Source of the DNA: CALMEH01 sp964548225 | GTDB taxonomy: Bacteria > Acidobacteriota > Blastocatellia > Pyrinomonadales > Pyrinomonadaceae | Direction: 5' to 3' | NCBI GenBank assembly: GCA_964548225.1 | Contig: CAZJQP010000015.1 | Location: forward strand, 8,056 to 72,055 | Length of the DNA: 64,000 nucleotides | Shown here: positions 34,877 to 44,060 of the stretch, one piece after another | How the letters are laid out: each line of letters starts with the position of its first letter | How positions within the stretch are numbered: position 1 is the stretch's first letter | The notes under the pieces: generated by a model | Databases searched by the model: none | Seen by the model: the letters and a program-made list of their open reading frames with translations, nothing else | Told to the model about the DNA's origin: nothing | Program-made: the position numbers and the translations under genes

Positions 34877-37189
34877 ATGACAAATGACAACGTAAATTTT
34901 GATGAATTGGCACGGAAAGCATTTGCACCGACTGCGGGCGAAAGCGATTTTGAAAATCTTTTCGCCGCTGTTTTTTCGCTCGATGCGTGGTATTTTATCG
35001 CCGACGAAAAGTTTTCATACAAGATGCCTTACTGCGCGATTTTTCCCAATTATTTCGGCGAAGAAATCGCGCTCACGGTTTTTACCGAACCTGAACGGGC
35101 GCGGAAATTTATCGCGGAAAAAGGCATAAACACGAGTGCGACTGACGGAAACCCGAACACGCCCGAAGATTTGGTTCTGCGTATTTCAACAACAGGGATT
35201 TTAGATTTTTTCGACCGGCTCGCACCGCTGAATATCACCAAAATTTTCTTTAATCCGAATAAGGACAGCGAGGGTTTTCATCACGATTTGAAAATAATGC
35301 GACCGATTTATGAGCATTTGGAAAGCAAAGGTTTGTTGGCACAACCGTCTGCCGAAAACAGCCCGAACAATTTAGAGAAACTGCTTGAAGAAAATGCCGA
35401 TGTAATCGCCGAGTTTGAACGTGAAAATGCTGTGTTTTCGGCAATGATTGCGGGCAGTGCGGCGGCAATGAACAACAATTCCGAGGAAGAAAAAGCGCGT
35501 GTCGTTTCCAACACGGCGGAGATGTTTGAAAGCGTCAGAGTTCAGCAAAATATGTCGCCGAAATTATTCAGAGTTTATATCGAAACTTGTTTGGACAAGC
35601 GAAAATTTTTAATGCCGACTTTGGCGTTTGCGTATTTTCAGCAGGACGAAACCAAAATAAAAAAACTCGAACAGGACAAAGAACTTTCGGAAGAATTAGC
35701 ACAATGGTTTATCAAAAAAATCGTTCCGAATGCGGATTTGCTGATGAACGAACCGCCGCAAAATTCCGCCGTTCCCCTCAATGAAAACCTCGCCGAAAAC
35801 GATTTTCAAACGAATACGGCATCTGCCGAAAACGGAGTTGATTTTGATGAATTATCGCGCAAAACAAATCAGCCGAATCCGCCGATGGAAGATTTAAACG
35901 CCCTTTTCGGAGCGGCTTTTGCGCTTTCGGAATGGCTTTTTATCGCTCGTGGCGAGATGCCGAATGTTAACCCGTATATCGCCGCAAACGCCGCAGTCGC
36001 AGACGGACAACAGATGATTCGCGCCTTTACCGATTCAAACAGACTTCAGCGTTTTGCGCGGGAAAATAATCTGACCGACGCGGACGGAAACTCGCAAATG
36101 TTGTCAATTCCGACCGAAGGAATTGTTGAATATCTCGAACAATTTATCGAATACGGCGTTCACGGTGTTTGGTTTAATTCCGATTCGGTCAGCGAGGGTT
36201 TTTTCGTGCCGCTCAAACAGCTTCGCCCGATTAAAGAACATCTGGCGAAAATAAATCAAAAAACGGCTACAACGGAATTTACCCCGCTGGTTTTGACGAT
36301 TACGGACGGGCTGAGTTTGCCGTCGGGTTTTGTCAAACAAAGCGATTACAACTGCAATTTTTTCTGCTGGATTCCGCGTCAATGGACTGAAAATTTGCAA
36401 TTAAAAACCGAATATCTCGAAAAACTTTACGAACAATTTTACGGTGCAAATTGGCGTTCGGGAAACAGCGACGGCTCGCGTTACGTTGTTCTCGAAGCAA
36501 ATTCGGCGGCTATTTCACCCGAAAGAGTGCAAGGCACAGATTGGAGTGTTGCACAAAACAATGAGCTTAATCGCTATTGGTTTTACATCGGTGAGGGAAA
36601 CGGCACGTTCAAAAAAGTTACGGCAGATGAATTTAAGACAAATATTGATGCATATTTTCAAACCGAAAAGACAGAAAATTCTCGAAAACAACAAGACAAT
36701 CTGGCAAATTTCGGAGTGAGCGAAACGCCCGACGGTGATTTTGATTTGAATTTGAATATTAACAAAGTCGGAACGGTAAATTTCGACACGTCAATCGCGC
36801 CGTTTTACGAAGCAATCGTGCCGCTTCTCCGAGATTTTCAGGGAACGGGTGAATATCTGACTTTGCTCAGATTTGAAGAAAGCGGAAAAAGCGAACAAGT
36901 CGAAAATATCGTCGAAAACGCTCACGGCGCGTATTTGCAAATTCGCCGATTTCTTTATCTAAATCCGAAAAACGGCGTTCGCATCGGTGTTAATTCGATT
37001 CACAGCAATCATTTACGACACGTTCAAACAAACGCCGAATTGATTGTCAGCATCGAACTTTGCAAAAATCTCGATAATCAAACCGGAGTTTTCTATCACC
37101 GTTTTGAAGGTCCGAAAGCAGACGTTTTGCATCTCGCGGCGACGATTCAGCCAATTCTCGAAAGTTTTAATTATCAATCCGCCTCGTAA
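34877..37189 (+). CDS. Large protein with two SseB-like repeats
   Basis: 770 residues. Two copies of an SseB-like module: about 4-160 (VNFDELARKAFAPTAGESDFENLFAAVFSLDAWYFIAD) and about 325-485 (VDFDELSRKTNQPNPPMEDLNALFGAAFALSEWLFIAR), each ending in a conserved tail (GFHHDLKIMRPIYEHL; GFFVPLKQLRPIKEHL). The C-terminal third (about 490-770) has no known domain. No signal peptide. The internal duplication is clear; function unknown. It dominates the unknown gene block. Confidence 0.75.
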   Translation: MTNDNVNFDELARKAFAPTAGESDFENLFAAVFSLDAWYFIADEKFSYKMPYCAIFPNYFGEEIALTVFTEPERARKFIAEKGINTSATDGNPNTPEDLVLRISTTGILDFFDRLAPLNITKIFFNPNKDSEGFHHDLKIMRPIYEHLESKGLLAQPSAENSPNNLEKLLEENADVIAEFERENAVFSAMIAGSAAAMNNNSEEEKARVVSNTAEMFESVRVQQNMSPKLFRVYIETCLDKRKFLMPTLAFAYFQQDETKIKKLEQDKELSEELAQWFIKKIVPNADLLMNEPPQNSAVPLNENLAENDFQTNTASAENGVDFDELSRKTNQPNPPMEDLNALFGAAFALSEWLFIARGEMPNVNPYIAANAAVADGQQMIRAFTDSNRLQRFARENNLTDADGNSQMLSIPTEGIVEYLEQFIEYGVHGVWFNSDSVSEGFFVPLKQLRPIKEHLAKINQKTATTEFTPLVLTITDGLSLPSGFVKQSDYNCNFFCWIPRQWTENLQLKTEYLEKLYEQFYGANWRSGNSDGSRYVVLEANSAAISPERVQGTDWSVAQNNELNRYWFYIGEGNGTFKKVTADEFKTNIDAYFQTEKTENSRKQQDNLANFGVSETPDGDFDLNLNINKVGTVNFDTSIAPFYEAIVPLLRDFQGTGEYLTLLRFEESGKSEQVENIVENAHGAYLQIRRFLYLNPKNGVRIGVNSIHSNHLRHVQTNAELIVSIELCKNLDNQTGVFYHRFEGPKADVLHLAATIQPILESFNYQSAS

Positions 37190-37196
37190 AATCTTT

Positions 37197-37427
37197 ATGA
37201 TGGAACCGGCAATTTTGAAAGAAATAAAAAATCCCGATTCACCGTTTCACATCGGCGGAATCGGAAATTTTATGCAGCCTTTGTGCGAAAAGTTTGGGGA
37301 AGATGAAATGGATATTCTCGGTTGGATTCCGAGCCGCCAATGGAAACCGAACGAAAAATTTTGTGCCGTTTGTGCCGGATTTTACGAAAAAGGTTTAGCG
37401 TGGAAATATCCTTCGGCGCGTGATTAA
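37197..37427 (+). CDS. Small protein of unknown function
   Basis: 76 residues from the ATG pair at 37197/37200, 7 nt after the previous stop; the longer frame starting at 37044 lies within that gene and is discounted. Composition alpha/beta with two cysteines spaced CAVCAG. No family recognised. Confidence 0.55.
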   Translation: MMEPAILKEIKNPDSPFHIGGIGNFMQPLCEKFGEDEMDILGWIPSRQWKPNEKFCAVCAGFYEKGLAWKYPSARD

Positions 37428-37455
37428 TAGCCAATATAAAGGGGAAAACAATAAA

Positions 37456-38028
37456 ATGGACGGCAAACAATACGTTTTCAAATTTGAATGTTCGGAAGAT
37501 TGGGAAAATTTGACCGAAACGAAATCTGAAAATATTCGGCATTGTCAGCGATGTGATAAAAATGTTCATCACGTCCAAAATCACGGCGAATTTATCCGCC
37601 ACGCGCAAAAAGGAAATTGCGTTTATTTTCAGCCAATCAGAACGGCAGGAATTCCTTTGCAGACGGAAAAAATAATCGAATCGCAAACTGTCGTAAAGCC
37701 GAAATTTACAAAACGAATATGGCAATTCGGCGTTTTATTTTTTGCCGCACTTCCGATAATTTCGTTTTTGCCTTTATTTATCGAGCGCACAATGATTCGC
37801 AGTCAAGTGATGGGAAACGGCGGCGATGTTATTCATTACGATTGGAAAATCCGCACGCTTTACGGTTTTTTATCGAATTACAAATATTTTCGACCCGAAG
37901 AATATTTTTCTTTCTTACTCGCCGTAAATTTAATTTTAGCTTGCATTTACGCTTTGATTGTCGCGCTCGTGATCGTTTTATTAGTCGCAATTATCAAGAA
38001 TCAAAAAGGTAAAACAAAAAATGAATAA
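37456..38028 (+). CDS. Membrane protein with N-terminal zinc-binding motif
   Basis: 190 residues from ATG 37456 (AAGGGG ribosome site upstream). N-terminal cytoplasmic domain of a type seen widely in acidobacteria and Bacteroidota: FECSEDWENLTET then RHCQRCDKNVHHV, a likely metal-binding arrangement. Two membrane helices follow (about 93-112 and 155-182). Overlaps the next gene by 8 nt. Function unknown. Confidence 0.65.
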   Translation: MDGKQYVFKFECSEDWENLTETKSENIRHCQRCDKNVHHVQNHGEFIRHAQKGNCVYFQPIRTAGIPLQTEKIIESQTVVKPKFTKRIWQFGVLFFAALPIISFLPLFIERTMIRSQVMGNGGDVIHYDWKIRTLYGFLSNYKYFRPEEYFSFLLAVNLILACIYALIVALVIVLLVAIIKNQKGKTKNE

Positions 38029-38875
38029 CATAAAAAAAACTCGCCCCGAACGCCCCGACAAACCGATTTTCTTTGTAATGTTGGGCGCGTTTTTTGTTTT
38101 TTTCAGCCTTCCGGCGTTTTATTGGACAAGTTATAATTACGGCGAATACAACCAAACTACCGAATTTGTTCGGGAATTGCGCGAAAAACCGACGGAAAAT
38201 CTCACGCCGAACGACAAAAAAGAACTTGAAAATCGCATCTCGATCAATAGTTCGAGAATTGACCGTTTCAAACTCGAAATGCTTTTATCGGGCGCGGGTG
38301 GTTTGATTTTGTTTGGCATCGCGTTAATTTTTTTCAAAAAGTCTTTTAATGCAAGCAAACATAAAAACTTTTACGAAAAAGTTGATTTGCGTTCGATTCC
38401 AATGCCGTTTGCGCCGATCAAAGTTGAAAATAAAAACATTTATGGAGTTTTGTTTTGGCTGATTTTAATATTTTTCGGCGGAATATTTTTGCTGACCACT
38501 TTTCAAAGTTTTACGAATCCTTTTATCACGACAAGAAACGCAATTATTCGCACTTCTTTGCTCGGCGTTCCGTTGATTTTATTTATCTCGGTTTTTCTGT
38601 TTTTGATGTTTCGCGCAAAGAAAAATGTCGTGAAAATGATAGACAATTCGGGCATCACACGCGGCGATGGCAAACATTTTTCGTGGCAAAATTTTTGCGG
38701 TGTCGTGCAGCAAATCGCGTTCAATCAGCGCACACAAAGAAAATACGTCTGGCGCGTCGAACTCGCTTTTGCCGACGGCGAAACGGCTTGGATTATCCCG
38801 AACCGCGTCAAAAATTACGATGAAGTTTTTGATTACGTCACGCAATTACCGAACGCTACGCTGAAATCGCAATAA
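38021..38875 (+). CDS. Membrane protein of unknown function
   Basis: 284 residues with four membrane helices (about 17-36, 87-106, 142-162 and 174-195) and a C-terminal cytoplasmic beta domain that ends in a PH-like segment (FSWQNFCGVVQQIAFNQ, DGETAWIIPNRVKNYDEVFDYV). Overlaps the previous gene, so the two membrane proteins are probably partners. Last gene of the unknown block before the dehydrogenase. Confidence 0.65.
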   Translation: MNNIKKTRPERPDKPIFFVMLGAFFVFFSLPAFYWTSYNYGEYNQTTEFVRELREKPTENLTPNDKKELENRISINSSRIDRFKLEMLLSGAGGLILFGIALIFFKKSFNASKHKNFYEKVDLRSIPMPFAPIKVENKNIYGVLFWLILIFFGGIFLLTTFQSFTNPFITTRNAIIRTSLLGVPLILFISVFLFLMFRAKKNVVKMIDNSGITRGDGKHFSWQNFCGVVQQIAFNQRTQRKYVWRVELAFADGETAWIIPNRVKNYDEVFDYVTQLPNATLKSQ

Positions 38876-38936
38876 ATACTAGAATCAAAACGATTTAAGT
38901 GATAAACTCAGCATATTTTCTTTCCCAAATAAAATT

Positions 38937-40394
38937 ATGAAATACGAAGTAGTTAAAAATTATTATAACAGCGAATTTTTTGAAAGTTCTTCCGATGAAA
39001 CTTTAGATGTCGTGTCGCCGATTGACGGAAATTTGCTTTCAAAAGTCCCGATGTCAACGGCTGACGAATTAAATGCGGCGGTTGCGTCAGCGAAAAATGC
39101 GTTTGAGTCGTGGAGCAAAACGCCGATCAAAGAGCGTGTTCAAGTCTTTTTTAGATACCGGCATTTGCTTGAAAAAAACTTTGAAGAATTAACAAATTTA
39201 GTTTCCGAAGAAAACGGCAAAACATACGACGAAGCAAAAGCCGAAGTCGAGAAAAGTATTGAATTGACAGAGTTTGCGTGTTCGATGCCGCAGCTTGTTT
39301 CGGGCGAGATTTTGGAAGTTTCAAAAGGTGTCGAATGCCGCACGGAACATTTTCCGCTCGGCGTGGTCGCGTCAATCGTGCCGTTTAATTTTCCGCTGAT
39401 GGTGCCGAATTGGACGATGCCGAACGCGCTTGTTTTGGGCAATACGATGATTATGAAACCTTCGGAATTAGTTCCGCTTTCGTGTTTGCGAATGGCGGAA
39501 TTGTTGAAAGAAGCAGGACTTCCCGACGGCGTTTTTAACATCATCAACGGCGGACGCGAAATCGTCGAAGCGATCTGCGCTCATCCCGATATTGAAGCCG
39601 TCAGTTTTGTTGGTTCGACCAAAGTTGCGAAACTTGTCTATCAACAATCTACACACAACTTAAAACGCTGTATCGCGCTCGGCGGTGCGAAAAATCATCT
39701 GTTCGTTTTGCCCGATGCGAATCCTTCAATGACGGCGACGAACGTAACCGCTTCGATGTCGGGCTGTGCCGGTCAAAGATGTATGGCGGCTTCGGCGATG
39801 ATTGCCGTTGGCGACGTAAATCCAATCATTGCACAAATTTGCGACGAAGCCCGCAAAGTAATTCCGGGCAAAAACCTCGGCGCGGTTATTTCAAAAGCGG
39901 CGAAAGAACGTATCGAAAATTATATTTCGGAAGCCGAACAAAATGGCGCGAAAATCCTCGTTGACGGACGCGGTGCAACCGTTGAGGGTAAAGAAAACGG
40001 AACGTATGTCGGACCGACCGTGATTGATTTTGTAACGCCCGAAATGTCAGTTGCCCGCGAAGAAATTTTCGGTCCCGTAATTTCGATTATGCGAACCGAA
40101 AATCTCGACGAAGCCTTAAAAATCGAAAACGCCAATCCATATGGCAACGCAGCTTCGGTTTTCACACAATCAGGCGGCGCGGCGCGTTATGTGATGGAAC
40201 ACGCTTCGGCAGGAATGATCGGCGTGAACATCGGCGTTCCCGTCCCGCGTGAACCGTTTTCCTTCGGCGGCTGGAACGATTCACGCTTCGGCGCAAACGA
40301 CATCACGGGCAAAAGCTCAATTGAATTTTGGACAAAACTCAAAAAAACAACGACCAAATGGAACGCGGAAGCAGGCGTAAATTGGATGTCTTAA
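38937..40394 (+). CDS. CoA-acylating (methyl)malonate-semialdehyde dehydrogenase
   Basis: 485 residues of the MmsA branch of the aldehyde dehydrogenase superfamily. Catalytic Cys282 lies in the family signature CAGQRCMAAS; other marks are NFPLMVPNWTMPNALVLGNTMIMKPSELVP and SFVGSTKVAK. It converts malonate or methylmalonate semialdehyde to acetyl- or propionyl-CoA using NAD+ and CoA. In this region it would finish degradation of beta-alanine or 3-aminoisobutyrate released from uracil or thymine. Confidence 0.9.
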   Translation: MKYEVVKNYYNSEFFESSSDETLDVVSPIDGNLLSKVPMSTADELNAAVASAKNAFESWSKTPIKERVQVFFRYRHLLEKNFEELTNLVSEENGKTYDEAKAEVEKSIELTEFACSMPQLVSGEILEVSKGVECRTEHFPLGVVASIVPFNFPLMVPNWTMPNALVLGNTMIMKPSELVPLSCLRMAELLKEAGLPDGVFNIINGGREIVEAICAHPDIEAVSFVGSTKVAKLVYQQSTHNLKRCIALGGAKNHLFVLPDANPSMTATNVTASMSGCAGQRCMAASAMIAVGDVNPIIAQICDEARKVIPGKNLGAVISKAAKERIENYISEAEQNGAKILVDGRGATVEGKENGTYVGPTVIDFVTPEMSVAREEIFGPVISIMRTENLDEALKIENANPYGNAASVFTQSGGAARYVMEHASAGMIGVNIGVPVPREPFSFGGWNDSRFGANDITGKSSIEFWTKLKKTTTKWNAEAGVNWMS

Positions 40395-40405
40395 GAAGAA
40401 ATTTA

Positions 40406-40435
40406 GCCGCAGATTTACGCAGATAAACGAAGATT
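40406..40435 (+). repeat. Left inverted repeat bounding the HARE-HTH gene
   Basis: GCCGCAGATTT...AAGATT, ending 3 nt before the ATG of the HARE-HTH gene. It is the reverse complement, with a few mismatches, of the repeat at 41384-41412. Confidence 0.8.
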
Positions 40436-40437
40436 TT

Positions 40438-41385
40438 ATGAATTTCACACAACTTGCAGAAAAAGTTTTAAGAGAAACTAAACAGCCAATGATTCCTAAT
40501 GAAATTTGGGAAAAAGCAGTTGAGTTAGGTTGGGATAAATTAGTCTCAACTACTGGAAAAACTCCATGGAGATCACTTGGTGCAAGGCTTTATGTTGACG
40601 TTCGAGACAATCCAAACAGTATTTTTGAATCAATTGGTAAAAGTCCTGTGAGGTTTGGAGTAAGAAATATAACTGCAAAGCAACCTCTCCAAAATCAAAT
40701 TATACAAACTCCTGTTGTCAAAAACATAAAATTTACTGAAAGAGATTTGCATCCGTTATTGGTTAAGTTTGCCGACACTTTTTACCATTTTCGTGGAGCA
40801 AAATTAAAAACTATTTTTCACGAAAATTCAGCAAAACAGAAAAAAGGTTATAACAAATGGATTCACCCGGATTTAGTTGGCGTTTATTTTTCTTTTAATG
40901 ACAAAATTCGTGAATATGAAAAAGTAATTATTGAATTTCAAAATGATTTCTCTATTTCTGCAACCAAAATTTTTTCATTTGAACTGAAAGTAAAAATCAA
41001 TATGGCAAATCTGCGTGAGTATTATTTTCAAGCGGTTTCAAATTCAAGTTGGGCAAATGAAGGATATTTGGTCGCTTTGAAGTTGGACGACGAAGTTATC
41101 GAAGAAGTTAGGCGTTTAGCAAATTCTTTTGGGATTGGGTTGATAAAACTTGATTCTGAAAATATAGAGGAAGGACAAATTATAGTTCCTGCCCAATATA
41201 GAAAACAGGTTGATATTGACACAATGGATAGATTAGCCAGCGAAAATAAAGATTTCGCTAATTTTCTGAAAAACATTATTGACGATAATAAAATTAAGAA
41301 AGTTAAAAGTAGTTATGACAAAGTTTTAGACGATAACGAAATTCTTAAGTATTTACTAAATAAAGGCATTAAAGATTCAAATTAA
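40438..41385 (+). CDS. HARE-HTH protein with nuclease-like domain
   Basis: 315 residues. The N-terminus (about 1-65: MNFTQLAEKVLRETKQPMIP, then NEIWEKAVELGWD and TPWRSLGARLYVDV) is a HARE-HTH domain. The C-terminal part contains HPDLVGVYFSF and FSFELKVKINMAN, a D...ExK nuclease strand pair, followed by AVSNSSWANEGYLVAL. This architecture is known from restriction-like proteins. Clearly AT-richer than neighbours and bounded by inverted repeats that touch both its start and its stop, so it looks like a transferred single-gene cassette. Defence role is inferred. Confidence 0.75.
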   Translation: MNFTQLAEKVLRETKQPMIPNEIWEKAVELGWDKLVSTTGKTPWRSLGARLYVDVRDNPNSIFESIGKSPVRFGVRNITAKQPLQNQIIQTPVVKNIKFTERDLHPLLVKFADTFYHFRGAKLKTIFHENSAKQKKGYNKWIHPDLVGVYFSFNDKIREYEKVIIEFQNDFSISATKIFSFELKVKINMANLREYYFQAVSNSSWANEGYLVALKLDDEVIEEVRRLANSFGIGLIKLDSENIEEGQIIVPAQYRKQVDIDTMDRLASENKDFANFLKNIIDDNKIKKVKSSYDKVLDDNEILKYLLNKGIKDSN

Positions 41386-41412
41386 TCTGCGTTTATCCGC
41401 GAAGTCTGCGGC
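41384..41412 (-). repeat. Right inverted repeat bounding the HARE-HTH gene
   Basis: AATCTGCG...CTGCGGC, beginning inside the stop codon of the HARE-HTH gene. Pairs with 40406-40435 as a ~29-bp inverted repeat. The same type of repeat is common in many genomes as an intergenic element. Confidence 0.8.
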
Positions 41413-41420
41413 AAAAAATT

Positions 41421-42500
41421 ATGAAACAAAAACTCAAAATCATCACATTTTTTACTTTCGCGTTTTTCGCTTGTGTGTTTTTTGTGCCGAAAGGTCAGAC
41501 GCAGACGAAGGTTGAAACTGCCGGACAAAAATTTAAAAGCATCAAGGTTTTAAACGATATGCCTGCCGATCAGATGGGTAAGGTGATGAATCAAATGTCG
41601 GCATCGCTCGGTGTTGATTGTAAATTTTGCCACGCTTCCAATGACGGCGATTATGAAAAGGAAGGTTTTGAGCATAAAGATATTGCGCGAAATATGCTCA
41701 AGATGACTTTTGAACTCAACAAAAATTATTTTGAAGGTCGTCCCGAAATTAATTGCAATACTTGTCATCAGGGCAAATCGCATCCGCAACCTTCATTTCC
41801 TTTGAAACCGATTGTTCAAGAAGAACGTCCGAAACAATCCGATAAAAAACCGACAGTTGACGAGATTTTGGCGAAATATGAAACTGCACTTGGCGGAAAG
41901 GCGAATTTGGAGAAAATAACTTCACGGCAAATCAAGGCGCAACGCATTGAGCCGGACGGAAAGACGTTTGAGGACGAGGAAATTTTGCAAAAAGGTGCTA
42001 AGATGTCTGTTCAGACAATTTATCCGTCAAAGCAATACGGCGATTATGTAGTTAAAGAAATCTTTGACGGTGTGATGGCTTGGAAAGTTGGCAACAAAGA
42101 CAACATTGAGTTGAAAACCGATGAAACCGAGCAAATAAAGCGTGAAGCCCAGATTTTTGCGAATCCGAATCTGAAACCCATTTATCAAAGAGTGGATTTT
42201 CGTTCGGTTGATAAAATTGACGGACGCGAGGTTTATTTAGTTGTCGGTTCGATTTCCGAAACTCAGCGCGAACGGCTTTATTTTGACGTTGCAACAGGTT
42301 TGCTCGTGCGTCGTGCGGCTTCGACTCCGACGATTTTGGGCAATTTTGTTTATCAGGTTGATTACCTCGATTACAAAGATTTCGGCGGCGTGAAATTGCC
42401 GACTACAATAAATTTTGCAGTGCCGAATATTCGTTGGACACGCAAGGTTTTAGAAGTCAAAAATAATGTTACGATTGATGATGCAAAATTTGTGAAATAA
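41421..42500 (+). CDS. Two-heme cytochrome c (reaction-centre subunit type)
   Basis: 359 residues. Signal peptide MKQKLKIITFFTFAFFACVF. Two heme-binding sites: CKFCH (about 72-76) and CNTCH (about 113-117). The N-terminal heme domain carries the KVLNDMPADQMGKVMNQMSASLGVDCKFCH pattern annotated in acidobacteria as photosynthetic reaction-centre cytochrome c subunit, which occurs there without photosynthesis. The C-terminal half (about 145-359) is a beta-rich lipoprotein-localisation-like domain. Periplasmic electron transfer is likely; partner unknown. Confidence 0.85.
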   Translation: MKQKLKIITFFTFAFFACVFFVPKGQTQTKVETAGQKFKSIKVLNDMPADQMGKVMNQMSASLGVDCKFCHASNDGDYEKEGFEHKDIARNMLKMTFELNKNYFEGRPEINCNTCHQGKSHPQPSFPLKPIVQEERPKQSDKKPTVDEILAKYETALGGKANLEKITSRQIKAQRIEPDGKTFEDEEILQKGAKMSVQTIYPSKQYGDYVVKEIFDGVMAWKVGNKDNIELKTDETEQIKREAQIFANPNLKPIYQRVDFRSVDKIDGREVYLVVGSISETQRERLYFDVATGLLVRRAASTPTILGNFVYQVDYLDYKDFGGVKLPTTINFAVPNIRWTRKVLEVKNNVTIDDAKFVK

Positions 42501-42518
42501 TTTTTTAAGGGAAAAACT

Positions 42519-43388
42519 ATGTCAAGAATAATCAAATGCGGCTTGATTCAAGCACACAATGTCGGCGATGTGAATGCGCCGATTGAGGAAATTAAACGGG
42601 CGAACAATGAACATCAGATGAAAATGGTCGAAGATGCGGCGCGGCAAGGAGTGCAGATGCTTTGTTTTCAGGAGATTTTCAACACGCCGTATTTTTGTGC
42701 CGAACAGCAAACTCGTTGGTATGAAGCGGTTGAAAAAGTTCCCGACGGCGCGACTGTGCAAATGATGCAATCGGTAGCGAAAGAATACGGAATGGTTTTG
42801 ATTGTGCCGATTTACGAAGAAGAAATTTCCGGCGTTTATTACAACACTGCCGCCGTGATTGATGCCGACGGAAAATATCTCGGCAAATATCGCAAGACGC
42901 ATATTCCGCACGTTGCGCCCGGCTTTTGGGAGAAATTTTATTTTCGTCCGGGAAATTTGGGTTATCCGTGTTTCGATACGGCGTTTGCGCGAATCGGCGT
43001 TTATATCTGCTACGACCGGCATTTTCCCGAAGGCGCGAGATGTTTAGGTTTGAACGGCGCGGAAATTATTTTTAATCCGTCGGCGACTGTTGCGGGACTT
43101 TCAGAATATCTTTGGAAATTGGAACAACCCGCACACGCTGTTGCGAACGGATATTTCGTTGGCGCAATCAACCGCGTCGGCACAGAAGCACCTTGGAACA
43201 TCGGCGAATTCTACGGTCAAAGCTATTTCTGCGACCCGCGCGGACAAATGCTCGCCGTCGGCACGCGCGATCAGGATGAATTGATCGTCGCCGATCTGGA
43301 TATGGACAAAATCAAGGAAGTCCGCAATACGTGGCAGTTTTTCCGCGATAGACGACCTGATGCTTACGGCGCGATTGTGGCGGATTAG
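42519..43388 (+). CDS. Beta-ureidopropionase (carbon-nitrogen hydrolase)
   Basis: 289 residues, nitrilase superfamily. Catalytic triad Glu52 (CFQEIF), Lys126 (YRKTHIPH) and Cys164 (YICYDRHFPEG). The stretch NPSATVAGLSEYLWKLEQPAHAVANGYFVGAINRVG is close to beta-ureidopropionases. It hydrolyses N-carbamoyl-beta-alanine to beta-alanine, ammonia and CO2, step three of reductive pyrimidine breakdown, consistent with PreT and PreA downstream. N-carbamoylputrescine amidase is the main alternative. Confidence 0.88.
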   Translation: MSRIIKCGLIQAHNVGDVNAPIEEIKRANNEHQMKMVEDAARQGVQMLCFQEIFNTPYFCAEQQTRWYEAVEKVPDGATVQMMQSVAKEYGMVLIVPIYEEEISGVYYNTAAVIDADGKYLGKYRKTHIPHVAPGFWEKFYFRPGNLGYPCFDTAFARIGVYICYDRHFPEGARCLGLNGAEIIFNPSATVAGLSEYLWKLEQPAHAVANGYFVGAINRVGTEAPWNIGEFYGQSYFCDPRGQMLAVGTRDQDELIVADLDMDKIKEVRNTWQFFRDRRPDAYGAIVAD

Positions 43389-43407
43389 GAAAATCTTTGC
43401 CGTTTTT

Positions 43408-44055
43408 ATGAAATTGAATGATAGATTGTCTTTTTTGCCTGATATTGAAGCGTTGAGAAAACTCTCTCAATCTCTGGCTATGCTTGACGCAATTTTGTCG
43501 CCTGAGTGGGAATACAGATTTTTTTCTTTCAATTCAAAATGGAGCGACGGAGAAATGATGGCATCAATGCGCGACGGTTGCGGAAACGATTATTTTATTC
43601 TGTTTAATTCCGCAGGTGCGATTATCAAAGGTTTTGACCACGAATCTGTAATGAGTCCGTATGCTAATGAACCGAAAAAGGTTTGGAAAGGTGTTTTCAA
43701 CAATGTTCCGTCGGAGTTTGAAGAGTTTCTTTCCGAACCTGCTTTTAATATTGAAGATACGACTTTCTGCGTGTGGAGAAAATATACAGATACTTCGTGG
43801 CAAATAGGAGAGGTTGATTATCCGAGCAACGAAAATCCCGATGGTTTAGAAGAATTACTATTTGCACTTGACGGCAATCCTGAAACCTATAAAAGTTTTG
43901 CTTACGAATATTATGAGATGGAAATTCCGATTTCTTCGATTAAAAGTATTTACCAACATAAACTTTTGACAGCAGAATTGGTCAAAACTTTGAATGAAAA
44001 TATTTCTGTTGGGGCGTTGCGTAAGGACATTGAAGAAATTGGCTATGCCAAATAA
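43408..44055 (+). CDS. Unknown protein resembling SUKH/immunity-type proteins
   Basis: 215 residues from ATG 43408. Conserved-looking segments SPEWEYRFFSFNSKWSDGEM, MASMRDGCGNDYFILFN and GAIIKGFDHES are of the type found in cytoplasmic proteins near toxins and immunity proteins. No enzymatic motif. Accessory gene between the ureidopropionase and ridA. Confidence 0.6.
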   Translation: MKLNDRLSFLPDIEALRKLSQSLAMLDAILSPEWEYRFFSFNSKWSDGEMMASMRDGCGNDYFILFNSAGAIIKGFDHESVMSPYANEPKKVWKGVFNNVPSEFEEFLSEPAFNIEDTTFCVWRKYTDTSWQIGEVDYPSNENPDGLEELLFALDGNPETYKSFAYEYYEMEIPISSIKSIYQHKLLTAELVKTLNENISVGALRKDIEEIGYAK

Positions 44056-44060
44056 ATAAA

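Noticed and set aside
41421..42500. Evidence for photosynthesis from the reaction-centre-type cytochrome
   Set aside because: This cytochrome family is common in non-photosynthetic acidobacteria, and no reaction-centre or chlorophyll genes are present.
43360..43407. Upstream extension of the unknown gene at 43408
   Set aside because: It overlaps the end of the ureidopropionase gene; ATG 43408 is a better start.
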